DNA from: an uncultured Lachnospiraceae bacterium | GTDB lineage: Bacteria > Bacillota > Clostridia > Lachnospirales > Lachnospiraceae | Assembly: GCA_900551235.1 (NCBI GenBank) | Contig: URUU01000040.1 | Span: 1 to 21,299 of the forward strand | DNA length: 21,299 bases | Reading direction: 5' to 3' | Part shown: in pieces, positions 14,501 through 21,236 of the stretch | Layout of the letters: every line of letters starts with the position of its first letter | How positions within the stretch are numbered: the stretch's first letter is position 1 | Position numbers and translations under genes: made by a program | The notes under the pieces: generated by a model | What the model was told of the DNA's origin: nothing | The model's database searches: none | The model's input: only the letters and a program-made list of their open reading frames with translations

Positions 14501-16762
14501 GCCTGCCGGATTTGAGAAGATAATCGCTTCTTTCTGCTGACCATCTGCAGGATCTGTCAGTGTTCCATAATGTACGGCTGACATCTGACAATACGGATCT
14601 ACAATGCCACTGTGTTTTGTTGTTTCACTCCAGGTCAGTCCATTGTCTGTGCTGACTGCCGTTGTAACAACTCCATTGTAACTTCTCATGAACTGCATCA
14701 GATGTCCGTTATCCAAAGTTATGATACAGCTTTCTGTCAGCTCATTTGATGCATTCTGCATATCGCCGCCATTGTTCGGTGATCCGCCGCTGTTCCATGT
14801 CTTTCCCCCATCTGTACTGTATACATTAAACGAAGACTGTTTGCCGTTTCCGTTTGTACAGTAAACAGGGAACATGATCGTTCCATTTTTCAGCTGTACA
14901 CCTGCGCCAGGACCAGTTCCGCAGAATTTCATCCAGTCTGCTTTTACCATCGGTGTGATATCCGTTGGATTTGCCCATGTCTCGCCATCGTCATCGCTGT
15001 ATGTCATCCACAGATAGCAGGTCTGCTGAACCTTTAGTTCACTGTTTTTATAGATGTTTCCAACTCGTTTGCCATCTTTGTAGAGTTCACCGCGTGCTGT
15101 AAACGGCTGTTTGTCCTCCACTTCAACCTGATATGCTGTCTTTGTGCCCTGGCTGTCATATACAACTCCATTTTCACGCACTGTGTATTCTGCATTGGAG
15201 CTGTCTGTCAAAACCTGATATTTCTGCCCGTTCACCTCTTTGTATCCATTGCCCTGTGTTGCAGCTGCAAATCCGATATTTGAAGGGAACATATCAACCA
15301 GCATATAAACACGGCCATAATGTTCGCTGTTCTCATCATTATCTACCGCCAGAGCAGGATCTACTGTATATCCATAAGAATCGGACAGGTCGATAACCGG
15401 CTGCAGTGCTCCCCAGGTTTCTCCATTATCTTTACTTCTTCTGATAACACTATCGATAACGCCAACATCAGCTCCACCATTCCATCTCTTGTCAATGGAT
15501 GCAAAGACCGTTCCTGTCTTTTTGGAAGTAACGATCGCCGGAATACGGTATGCTGCCGATCCGTCATAACCACTGTTGAACAGTTCACGGTTTTCTGTTT
15601 TATAGTACCCTGTCATCTTTGGGGTGGCATCTTTGTAAACAGCAGAAGCTGTGCCGCTGTGCAGGTCAGTGATCTGTCCTTCGCCCAGCTCCTTGTTATA
15701 AACAGATGCTGATGAACAGTAAATATCGCTTCCAAAGGTCAGTTTTGAAACATCCAGAGTATCTGAAAAAGCTTTGCTTCCTGCGGATACACCATCTACC
15801 AGAACTTCTGCATTCGTTCCGTCCACCTTCAGTGTCAGCGTATGCCACTTTTCCGTTCCCAGTGCAGTATTTGCAACATCATATGTTACTGTTGAATTAT
15901 CTTTTTTCTGAATACCAACTTTTTTCGCTGCCGGATCCAGATACAGCTTTGCTCCGTCTGCCAGTGTCAGAAGATCCACTTTTCCTGTGCTGTCCTTTTT
16001 CAGACGGTAGGATGCGTTGACCGCACCGGTTGTCAGAGCCGCTGCATTTGTCGTGATCGTTTCTGTTCCAGGATTGCTTGTCTCAAAAACCGGTGTCTGT
16101 GTCACGGCTACTGTTTTCGTCAGAACGATGTTCTTCATCCTTCCATTATAAGTCCAGCCTGCTGTCTGCGAAGCACTTCCATAGGATGTCATTCCCCCTA
16201 CCGTAAACTGTGCCGGCTGCCAGTCTCCTATATACATACTACTTGTTGTAGTTTCTTCAAGAACATTTGTTCCATCTACCGTTATGGTAGTCTTTCCGTT
16301 CTTTTTCACTTCCAGAACAGCCGTATGCCATGCATCATCTGCATAATTGGTGCTTGTCGTCTGCATATGATTTGCTTTATCAAGACCGCCCAGTGCCAGT
16401 TTTCCGTCTTTGATATACAAAACATAATACTGATTGCCTGTGTTTAATGCCAGCAATGCCTGTAGTTTACTTTTGGATGTTTTAAAATCCACTGACCATT
16501 TCATGGAGTTTGTTCCATAAAAGAAATCAGACAGTCTCTCACTTTTTGTCTGTGCAGAAGTAACTGCTGTCTCCGTATTGGTATAGTAGCGCAGTGTCTG
16601 CTGTCCTTCCACAGACGTATCGATCTCTCCATCTGCCACCGCTTCCTGTACTGCCGTCTCTGCTGCCAGCACCGGCCACGAATACGAATATGCCGGTACA
16701 GAGCCAAGTACCATACACGCCGCAAGCGTAGCTGAAAGCCACTTGTTGTTCTTTTTTTTCAT
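11501..16762 (-). CDS. Secreted multidomain GH33 exo-alpha-sialidase
   Basis: The enzyme would cleave terminal sialic acids from host glycans outside the cell. The 1753 residues comprise: a signal peptide (about 1-34, Lys-rich start, then a hydrophobic run ending VLAAE); two ConA/LamG-like modules (about 55-220 and 235-370, one possibly CBM40); the GH33 propeller (about 385-820) with YRIP Arg406, Asp432, Glu677, Arg693, Arg757, probable nucleophile Tyr788 and Asp-boxes at 443, 589, 649 and 704; a NanA/NanB-type insertion (about 495-575); an Ig-like module (840-945); CBM32 (960-1105); five FIVAR-like helical modules split by a second Ig-like module (1250-1350); and two Fn3-like modules (1570-1753). 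No LPXTG anchor or transmembrane tail is present. AGGAG lies seven bases before the ATG. It could be called nanH. Residue roles are assigned by pattern, and hydrolytic versus trans-sialidase chemistry is unproven. Confidence 0.95.
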   Translation of the reverse strand: MKKKNNKWLSATLAACMVLGSVPAYSYSWPVLAAETAVQEAVADGEIDTSVEGQQTLRYYTNTETAVTSAQTKSERLSDFFYGTNSMKWSVDFKTSKSKLQALLALNTGNQYYVLYIKDGKLALGGLDKANHMQTTSTNYADDAWHTAVLEVKKNGKTTITVDGTNVLEETTTSSMYIGDWQPAQFTVGGMTSYGSASQTAGWTYNGRMKNIVLTKTVAVTQTPVFETSNPGTETITTNAAALTTGAVNASYRLKKDSTGKVDLLTLADGAKLYLDPAAKKVGIQKKDNSTVTYDVANTALGTEKWHTLTLKVDGTNAEVLVDGVSAGSKAFSDTLDVSKLTFGSDIYCSSASVYNKELGEGQITDLHSGTASAVYKDATPKMTGYYKTENRELFNSGYDGSAAYRIPAIVTSKKTGTVFASIDKRWNGGADVGVIDSVIRRSKDNGETWGALQPVIDLSDSYGYTVDPALAVDNDENSEHYGRVYMLVDMFPSNIGFAAATQGNGYKEVNGQKYQVLTDSSNAEYTVRENGVVYDSQGTKTAYQVEVEDKQPFTARGELYKDGKRVGNIYKNSELKVQQTCYLWMTYSDDDGETWANPTDITPMVKADWMKFCGTGPGAGVQLKNGTIMFPVYCTNGNGKQSSFNVYSTDGGKTWNSGGSPNNGGDMQNASNELTESCIITLDNGHLMQFMRSYNGVVTTAVSTDNGLTWSETTKHSGIVDPYCQMSAVHYGTLTDPADGQQKEAIIFSNPAGGGRKGGKVRIAFVNADDTLTWAYSKLIEENKYVYSSLTVMQDGNIGLIYEQEAYAAIGAAFTSFSPQYIMDNNVYENTPTPTKIAATLTDASGKTVTELKEGTTITADVTFSQNVFAAGNVTLNVRVGDKVREAQLEGNTTEDTLRFVYKVTAEDTGKVVVTGEVNTKDNGVAETVYNVSLSSRPITTKDVTVGSIASASETTFAELPTEGMTATAGSQYAASGKEGPASNVLDNDLNTHWHSKYNEDNASNGGRPKHWITIDLGGTYLIDSLKYTPRTGGLNGTITEYQIEVSSDGTNFTPVATGNWEKNADVKTAYFGGAVKATHVKLRAVDTKDEWATAAEIRVTGTGDLTAATDKTKVLAVLAEYAAYADDTEFAALADAVKEAKTAADKPNATADEIKTAADKVNAAVEAAGTLAKTRLEEKIRSGAEKVRENYTLSSWAAYAEALEAAKAVSESSTKAEILKAYRSLKDAEAKLVRRSGKTEEITCDCALGDITGVQDQMVELDVADSKSQSVKLHPTATVTPCRVDGHDGTVVYTYAVKSAGETGAAVTADGTVTVKDAGTAVITVTATLSPKGKEALVKTKDVTLTVTSNKASAAEKKELQDEVDSVAGQIADKDNYTAESYQKLQDAVAEANRLLNSGTASKQQIADAKAAIAAAKSGLITKTAAAKKKLGDLLEEVAKLDKTLYTAESYNAMVAADEAAVKAYNKADATEEELTKAYNALKAAQDKLVFKLEQAKKEAAKALEAAKAIYDAGQKDYDDASWKAFGDAYNALKNAGEKADAAALTTLIGALTKAQGALTVKKAETPKPEVKLAAPAVKTVKAKAAKGGVTVTVTVEPVKDAAAYDVYRVVKGKAVKVGTTAAGKTVVTDTTAIRGASYYAVAVSADGKTVSEAGAAVAVKLAKAPKIKKASAGTKSVKLTWKKAKGTKVVVYRSTKKNSGYKKAATSRKGAASLVNKKVKAGKTYYYKIATVKGKTVSAMSKAKRVKIKK

Positions 16763-16821
16763 GTTTCTTCTCCTCTCTTATAAAACTCCTCTGCTTTATT
16801 TGTTCTGCCAGATTCGATCAT
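16759..16821 (-). CDS. Possible 20-residue leader ORF of the sialidase gene
   Basis: An ATG at 16821 with GGAG eight bases upstream opens 20 codons (starting MIESGRTNK, ending GEET). The TGA overlaps the sialidase ATG as ATGA. The sialidase ribosome binding site lies inside this small frame. The peptide is hydrophilic and charged, with no signal sequence and no run of one amino acid that would suggest classical attenuation. It could couple sialidase translation to its own, or be a chance frame; codon evidence in 20 codons is too thin to decide. Confidence 0.35.
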   Translation of the reverse strand: MIESGRTNKAEEFYKRGEET

Positions 16822-16875
16822 ACTATAAGCTCCGCCACCGGAAACTTTTTCAGATATATCTGTTAAGACAAGAAC

Positions 16876-16907
16876 ATGCACAGAAATTATAACAAATCTC
16901 TGTGCAT
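16876..16907. promoter_or_regulatory. Palindrome across the sialidase promoter (operator candidate)
   Basis: ATGCACAGA (16876-16884) and TCTGTGCAT (16899-16907) are perfect 9-base inverted arms separated by 14 bases. The spacer holds the -10 box; one arm lies in the -35/-10 spacer and the other at the predicted transcription start. A dimeric repressor bound here would block RNA polymerase directly. There is no T-run after it, so it is unlikely to be the parC terminator. The regulator is not encoded in this window. Confidence 0.6.
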
Positions 16908-16914
16908 ATCTCAA
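16886..16914 (-). promoter_or_regulatory. Sigma-70/SigA-type promoter of the sialidase gene
   Basis: TTGAGA (16909-16914), a 17-base spacer and a perfect TATAAT (16886-16891), with TG one base before the -10, form a strong extended promoter. It begins about 20 bases after the parC stop. The predicted start near 16879 gives an untranslated leader of about 116 bases. The leader also contains a perfect 12-base palindrome, CAGATATATCTG (16851-16862). Confidence 0.8.
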
Positions 16915-16933
16915 GGTTTTTTATGCAGTTTTT

Positions 16934-19180
16934 CTATACTCTTGTCTTGACTGCTTTTGCATCGCGCTTACTGATCCGCAGGCGGTTCAGATGCACTTCT
17001 TTTTCTTTATAATAAGCTATATCGTCTCCATTTAATGTCAGCAGATGTACCTGCTGCAGATGATCTTTTGCGTTCATCTTCATACCGCGCACACCGATCG
17101 CCGCTTTCTTTTTCACCGGCACTTCTTCCAGCGGGAAGCGCAGAAAATAACCGTCTGTGCTCTGCAGCACGATCTGTTCTTCCGTCCCGACCGGATATAC
17201 ACCGACAAGTTTGTCATCTTCACCAAGCTTTGTTGCTGCAATGGTACGTTTGGATACGTCAAATTCGCTCCCTTCTACTTTTTTAAGCATTGCCTGCTCT
17301 GTCGCAAAAAGGATCTGCTTCCCGCGGATCGTGTTCAGTCCTTCGATACGCAGGATCTCTTCCTGTGCACTTGCATAATTGCAGAGGTTGTCAAGCGGCG
17401 TTCCTTTGTCACGGAAGCGTCCATACGGAAGCTCTGCGGCTTTGAGCAGGTGCAGCTTTCCGGTATCGGTAAAAATGCACAGTTTATCGGTATTCAGGCA
17501 ATGCACCACAAAGCGGCTTTCTGCATCTGCAGACTCTTTGTTCCGCTCATAAACAGAACGGTCCACACTCCTCGTATAGCCAAACCGGTCGATCAGCACA
17601 ACGACCTCTGCTTCTTCCATCTTCTTTTCCTCAAAAACCGCCGCTTTTGCATTTTCGATCGATGTTTTTCTTGGAACGGCATATTCTTTTTTCAGACGGT
17701 CCAGATCCTTTATGATCACTTTTGCCATCGAACGGTAGTTCGTCAGGATATCCTCATACGCTGCGATATTTTTCAGTGTCTGGGCATGTTCTGCCTCCAG
17801 CGCTTCGATCTCCAGTCCGATCAGCTTATAAAGGCGCATATCCAGGATCGCATTTGCCTGATTCTCCGTAAAATGCAGTTTTGCCGCCGCTTTTTCGGAT
17901 GTTTTGCTGCCAAAACGGATTCCCTCTGTGATGCCCTCCACCAGACATTTCTTTACCTGGTCACGGCTTTTGCTTCCGCGCAGGATCTCAATGATCAGGT
18001 CGATCACATCACAGGCTTTGATCAGGCCTTCCTGGATCTCCTGTTTTGCCTTCTCTTTTCCGAGCAGATTTTTATATTTTCTGGTTGCCAGTTCAAACTG
18101 AAAATCAATATGATGCTCGATGATTGCTTTTAATCCCAGCGTCTCCGGTTTGCCATCTGCCACTGCCAGCATGTTGACACCAAAGGTGTCCTCCAGTCTG
18201 GTTTTCTTATAGAGCATGTTGATGATATTCTGCGCATCTGCATTTTTCTTAAGTTCAAGCACGATGCGGATGCCGTCTTTCGAGGACTGATTGGAAATAT
18301 CCACAATGTCTGTGGTCGTCTTATTTTCGATCAGATTAGCGATATCATTTAAAAACTTGCCGATGTTTGCCCCCATCATTGTATATGGGATCTCGGTGAT
18401 CACGATGCGCTCTTTTCCGCCTTTGGCCTTTTCGACTTCCACACGTCCGCGCAGACGAATCCTGCCGCTTCCGCTCTCATAAATGGAAAGCAGCTCATCT
18501 TTGTTGATGACAATGCCGCCGGTCGGAAAATCCGGTCCCTGGATGTACTGCATCAGTTCTTCTGTCGTGATCTTATTATTTAAAATCGCTGCCCTGACTG
18601 CATCGATCACTTCTCCCAGGTTGTGCGGCGGTGTGCTGGTCACCATACCGACAGCAATACCCTCTGAGCCATTTACGAGAAGATTCGGCAGGCGCACCGG
18701 CAGAACCTGCGGCTCTTTTTCCGTCTCATCAAAGTTCGGTCCAAAATCAACCACATCTTTGTCCAGATCGGCAAGAAATGCATCCTGCGTAACCTTCTGC
18801 AGCCTTGCTTCTGTATATCGCATAGCGGCTGCACCATCCCCTTCGATCGAGCCGAAATTTCCATGTCCGTCTACCAGCGGCATACCTTTTTTAAAATCCT
18901 GTGCCATGACAACCAGTGCTTCATAGATCGAGCTGTCCCCATGCGGATGATATTTACCCATCGTATCGCCGACAATACGGGCACATTTACGGTATGGGCG
19001 GTCATACCGTATCCCCAGCTCGTACATATCATAAAGTGTTCTTCTCTGTACCGGCTTCAGTCCGTCACGCACATCCGGCAGTGCCCTTGAGATAATAACA
19101 CTCATCGCATAGTCAATATAGGATTTCTGCATCAGCTCCGAATACTCCGTTCGGATGATCTGTTCCTGTTCTCTGTCCAT
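16934..19180 (-). CDS. parC: DNA topoisomerase IV subunit A (ParC; GyrA/ParC family)
   Basis: This is the DNA breakage-reunion subunit of a type IIA topoisomerase, which pairs with the upstream B subunit to decatenate or relax DNA. The 748 residues carry the winged-helix active site with RYTE catalytic Tyr122, the YHPHGDSSIYEAL quinolone region with Ser83 and Glu87 (both the wild-type-like residues of Gram-positive ParC), a coiled-coil/tower region, and a C-terminal beta-pinwheel (about 500-748). I see no QRRGGKG GyrA box; the matching place reads FRDKGTPLDNL, which favours ParC over GyrA. I chose the ATG at 19180 (AGGAGG nine bases upstream); a GTG one codon earlier (six bases) is also possible. 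It begins about 20 bases after parE. Gyrase itself is presumably elsewhere, near dnaA. Confidence 0.88.
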   Translation of the reverse strand: MDREQEQIIRTEYSELMQKSYIDYAMSVIISRALPDVRDGLKPVQRRTLYDMYELGIRYDRPYRKCARIVGDTMGKYHPHGDSSIYEALVVMAQDFKKGMPLVDGHGNFGSIEGDGAAAMRYTEARLQKVTQDAFLADLDKDVVDFGPNFDETEKEPQVLPVRLPNLLVNGSEGIAVGMVTSTPPHNLGEVIDAVRAAILNNKITTEELMQYIQGPDFPTGGIVINKDELLSIYESGSGRIRLRGRVEVEKAKGGKERIVITEIPYTMMGANIGKFLNDIANLIENKTTTDIVDISNQSSKDGIRIVLELKKNADAQNIINMLYKKTRLEDTFGVNMLAVADGKPETLGLKAIIEHHIDFQFELATRKYKNLLGKEKAKQEIQEGLIKACDVIDLIIEILRGSKSRDQVKKCLVEGITEGIRFGSKTSEKAAAKLHFTENQANAILDMRLYKLIGLEIEALEAEHAQTLKNIAAYEDILTNYRSMAKVIIKDLDRLKKEYAVPRKTSIENAKAAVFEEKKMEEAEVVVLIDRFGYTRSVDRSVYERNKESADAESRFVVHCLNTDKLCIFTDTGKLHLLKAAELPYGRFRDKGTPLDNLCNYASAQEEILRIEGLNTIRGKQILFATEQAMLKKVEGSEFDVSKRTIAATKLGEDDKLVGVYPVGTEEQIVLQSTDGYFLRFPLEEVPVKKKAAIGVRGMKMNAKDHLQQVHLLTLNGDDIAYYKEKEVHLNRLRISKRDAKAVKTRV

Positions 19181-19203
19181 CACATTTCCCCTCCTCTTCT
19201 GTC

Positions 19204-21126
19204 TCAGATATCCAGTTCTGCATCCTGTGCATGCTCATAAATAAACGCTCTTCTTGGCGGAACATCACTTCCCATCAGCATTTCCGTCACATCCGAAGCC
19301 ATACGTGCATCCTCGATCTCCACCCGTTTGAGGATACGTGTTTCCGGATTCAGTGTCGTCTCCCAGAGCTGCCCGGCATCCATCTCACCCAGACCTTTGT
19401 AGCGCTGCAGGGTAAAATTACCTTTATGTGTCCTGCGGTAACGTTCCAGTGCCTTGTCATCGTACAGATATTCTTCCTTACCTTTGGATGGCATCGCCTT
19501 GTAAAGCGGCGGCATCGCAATGTAAACATGGCCTTCATAGATCAGATCCGGCATAAAACGATAAAACAGGGTCAAAAGCAGCGTGGAAATATGCGCACCA
19601 TCCACATCGGCATCAGCCATGATCACGATCTTGTCATAGCGAAGCTTTGTAATGTCAAAATCATTTCCGTATCCTTCCGAAAATCCACAGCCAAACGCAT
19701 TGATCATCGTCTTGATCTCTGCATTTGCCAGTACTTTGTCAATGCTTGCCTTTTCTACATTCAAAATCTTTCCGCGAATCGGCAGGATCGCCTGAAAATT
19801 CCTGTTTCTGGCTGTTTTTGCAGAACCGCCTGCAGAGTCTCCCTCGACAATAAAAATCTCGCATTTTGAAGCATCACGGCTCTCACAGTTTGCCAGCTTA
19901 CCATTTGAATCAAACGAATATTTCTGCTTTGTGAGCATGTTTGTTTTGGCTTTTTCTTCGGTTTTACGGATCTTCGCCGCTTTTTCCGCGCAGGAAAGCA
20001 CGCTCTTTAGCACTTCCAGATTGCGGTCAAAATAACGCACAACTTCCTCACCGACTACCTTGGAAGTCGCTTTGGATGCATCCTGATTATCCAGCTTGGT
20101 CTTGGTCTGTCCTTCAAAACGCGGCGCCGGATGTTTGATGGAAACCACTGCCGTCATACCGTTTCGGATATCCGCACCGGTAAAATTGGCATCCTTCTCT
20201 TTTAAGATCCCGAGCTCTCTTGCGTACGTATTCATGACGGTCGTAAATACCGTCTTAAATCCGGTCAGATGTGTACCGCCCTCTGCATTATAGATATTGT
20301 TGCAGAATCCAAGTACATTTTCATGAAATTCATTGACATACTGGAACGCACACTCTACCCGGATGCCATCGGCTTCCCCACACAGATAAACCGGTTCATG
20401 GAGTGCTTCTTTTTTCTTATTCAGATCGCGGATATAGCCAACAATACCGTCCGGTTCGTGAAATGTCACCACTTCTTTTTCTGCATCCCGCAGATCTTTG
20501 AATACGATCGTCAGGTTTGGATTCAGATAAGCAGTCTCATGCAGCCGGCTCTTGACTTCCGTTGCCGAAAACCGGGTTTTTTCAAAGATCTCTGCATCCG
20601 GGAGAAAATGGATCCAGGTCCCGGTTTCTTTCGTTTTGGCGATCACAGGAAGCAGTCCCTCCTCCAGCTCTACCGTCGGAATCCCGCGTTCATAGCGGTC
20701 ATAATGTACCCCGCCTTCCCGGCTGACCTTGATCTCCAGCCACTCAGACAGTGCATTTACCACAGAAGAACCCACACCATGCAGACCGCCGCTGGTCTTA
20801 TATACTGAATTATCGAACTTGCCGCCGGCATGCAGCGTTGTAAAAACAAGGCGCTCTGCGGACATACCTTTTTCGTGCATCCCCACCGGGATCCCCCGCC
20901 CGTTGTCTTTGACCGATGCCGATCCATCTTTTTCCAGCGTCACCTCGATGCAGTCACAGAAGCCTGCCAGGTGCTCGTCCACGGAATTATCTACGATTTC
21001 ATATATCAAATGATTTAAACCTTTTCTGGAAACACTGCCAATATACATGCCCGGGCGCTTTCTGACTGCCTCCAGACCCTCCAGTACGGAAATGCTACTG
21101 GCATCATAGGTACTTTTTTTTGCCAT
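19204..21126 (-). CDS. parE: DNA topoisomerase IV subunit B (ParE; GyrB/ParE family)
   Basis: This is the ATPase subunit of the type IIA topoisomerase. The 640 residues contain the GHKL ATPase (EIVDNSVDE 43-51, DNGRGIP 74-80, GGLHGVG 113-119), the transducer with the QTKTK lysine loop (340-344), the TOPRIM metal centre (EGDSAGG 428-434 and DADVDG 505-510), and the RYKGLGEM tail motif (575-582). The ATG at 21126 has a perfect AAGGAGG five bases upstream. An open frame extends 32 codons further but runs into the tRNA terminator and is not conserved-looking. The B-then-A order with parC 24 bases on, and the absence of dnaA/recF, favour ParE over GyrB, though the two are hard to separate by sequence alone. 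No clear promoter is seen in the 70 bases upstream. Confidence 0.88.
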   Translation of the reverse strand: MAKKSTYDASSISVLEGLEAVRKRPGMYIGSVSRKGLNHLIYEIVDNSVDEHLAGFCDCIEVTLEKDGSASVKDNGRGIPVGMHEKGMSAERLVFTTLHAGGKFDNSVYKTSGGLHGVGSSVVNALSEWLEIKVSREGGVHYDRYERGIPTVELEEGLLPVIAKTKETGTWIHFLPDAEIFEKTRFSATEVKSRLHETAYLNPNLTIVFKDLRDAEKEVVTFHEPDGIVGYIRDLNKKKEALHEPVYLCGEADGIRVECAFQYVNEFHENVLGFCNNIYNAEGGTHLTGFKTVFTTVMNTYARELGILKEKDANFTGADIRNGMTAVVSIKHPAPRFEGQTKTKLDNQDASKATSKVVGEEVVRYFDRNLEVLKSVLSCAEKAAKIRKTEEKAKTNMLTKQKYSFDSNGKLANCESRDASKCEIFIVEGDSAGGSAKTARNRNFQAILPIRGKILNVEKASIDKVLANAEIKTMINAFGCGFSEGYGNDFDITKLRYDKIVIMADADVDGAHISTLLLTLFYRFMPDLIYEGHVYIAMPPLYKAMPSKGKEEYLYDDKALERYRRTHKGNFTLQRYKGLGEMDAGQLWETTLNPETRILKRVEIEDARMASDVTEMLMGSDVPPRRAFIYEHAQDAELDI

Positions 21127-21160
21127 TTTTTCCTCCTTGTTCAAAAACATCTTTCTATCT

Positions 21161-21185
21161 TGTTCTGTAAAACAAATGTTCTGTA
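21161..21185. repeat. Two 9-base direct repeats with a LexA-like core upstream of parE
   Basis: TGTTCTGTA occurs at 21161-21169 and 21177-21185 (plus strand), a 16-base period. Between and within them, AAACAAATGTTC (21170-21181) reads on the minus strand as GAAC-ATTT-GTTT, close to the GAAC-N4-GTTC half-site layout of Gram-positive LexA boxes, with one mismatch in the last base. It lies 44-55 bases before the parE start. Its use as an operator is speculative. Confidence 0.3.
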
Positions 21186-21196
21186 GCGAAGCAAAG

Positions 21197-21228
21197 AAAA
21201 AAGCTGCTTTGTTTTCCAACAAAACAGC
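21197..21228 (-). terminator. Intrinsic terminator of the tRNA-Glu transcript
   Basis: GCTGTTTTGTT (21218-21228) pairs with AACAAAGCAGC (21203-21213) in an 11-bp stem with one G-U pair and a GGAA loop, followed by six U (21197-21202). It starts nine bases after the tRNA 3' end. It separates the tRNA unit from parE, though some read-through would supply parE, which has no obvious promoter of its own. Confidence 0.92.
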
Positions 21229-21236
21229 CGTTTCAG

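Noticed and set aside
11501..16762. Sortase anchoring of the sialidase
   Set aside because: No LPXTG-like motif, hydrophobic segment or typical sorting tail at the C-terminus, which ends in Fn3-like, Lys-rich sequence.
16876..16907. The promoter palindrome as the parC terminator
   Set aside because: There is no T-run after it (GTTCTTG follows), the loop is 14 bases, and it coincides precisely with a strong promoter.
17045..18133. A 362-codon plus-strand frame opposite parC
   Set aside because: It is antisense to a conserved gene, rich in Phe, Cys and His as antisense shadows tend to be, and has no supporting site upstream.
21127..21196. A promoter for parE in the gap after the tRNA terminator
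   Set aside because: Tested pairings such as TTGCTT or TTTACA with a 17-base spacer give -10 matches of three or fewer of six; nothing convincing.
21127..21222. 32-codon N-terminal extension of ParE
   Set aside because: It would begin inside the tRNA terminator hairpin and has no ribosome binding site; the ATG at 21126 has a perfect one and matches the family start.
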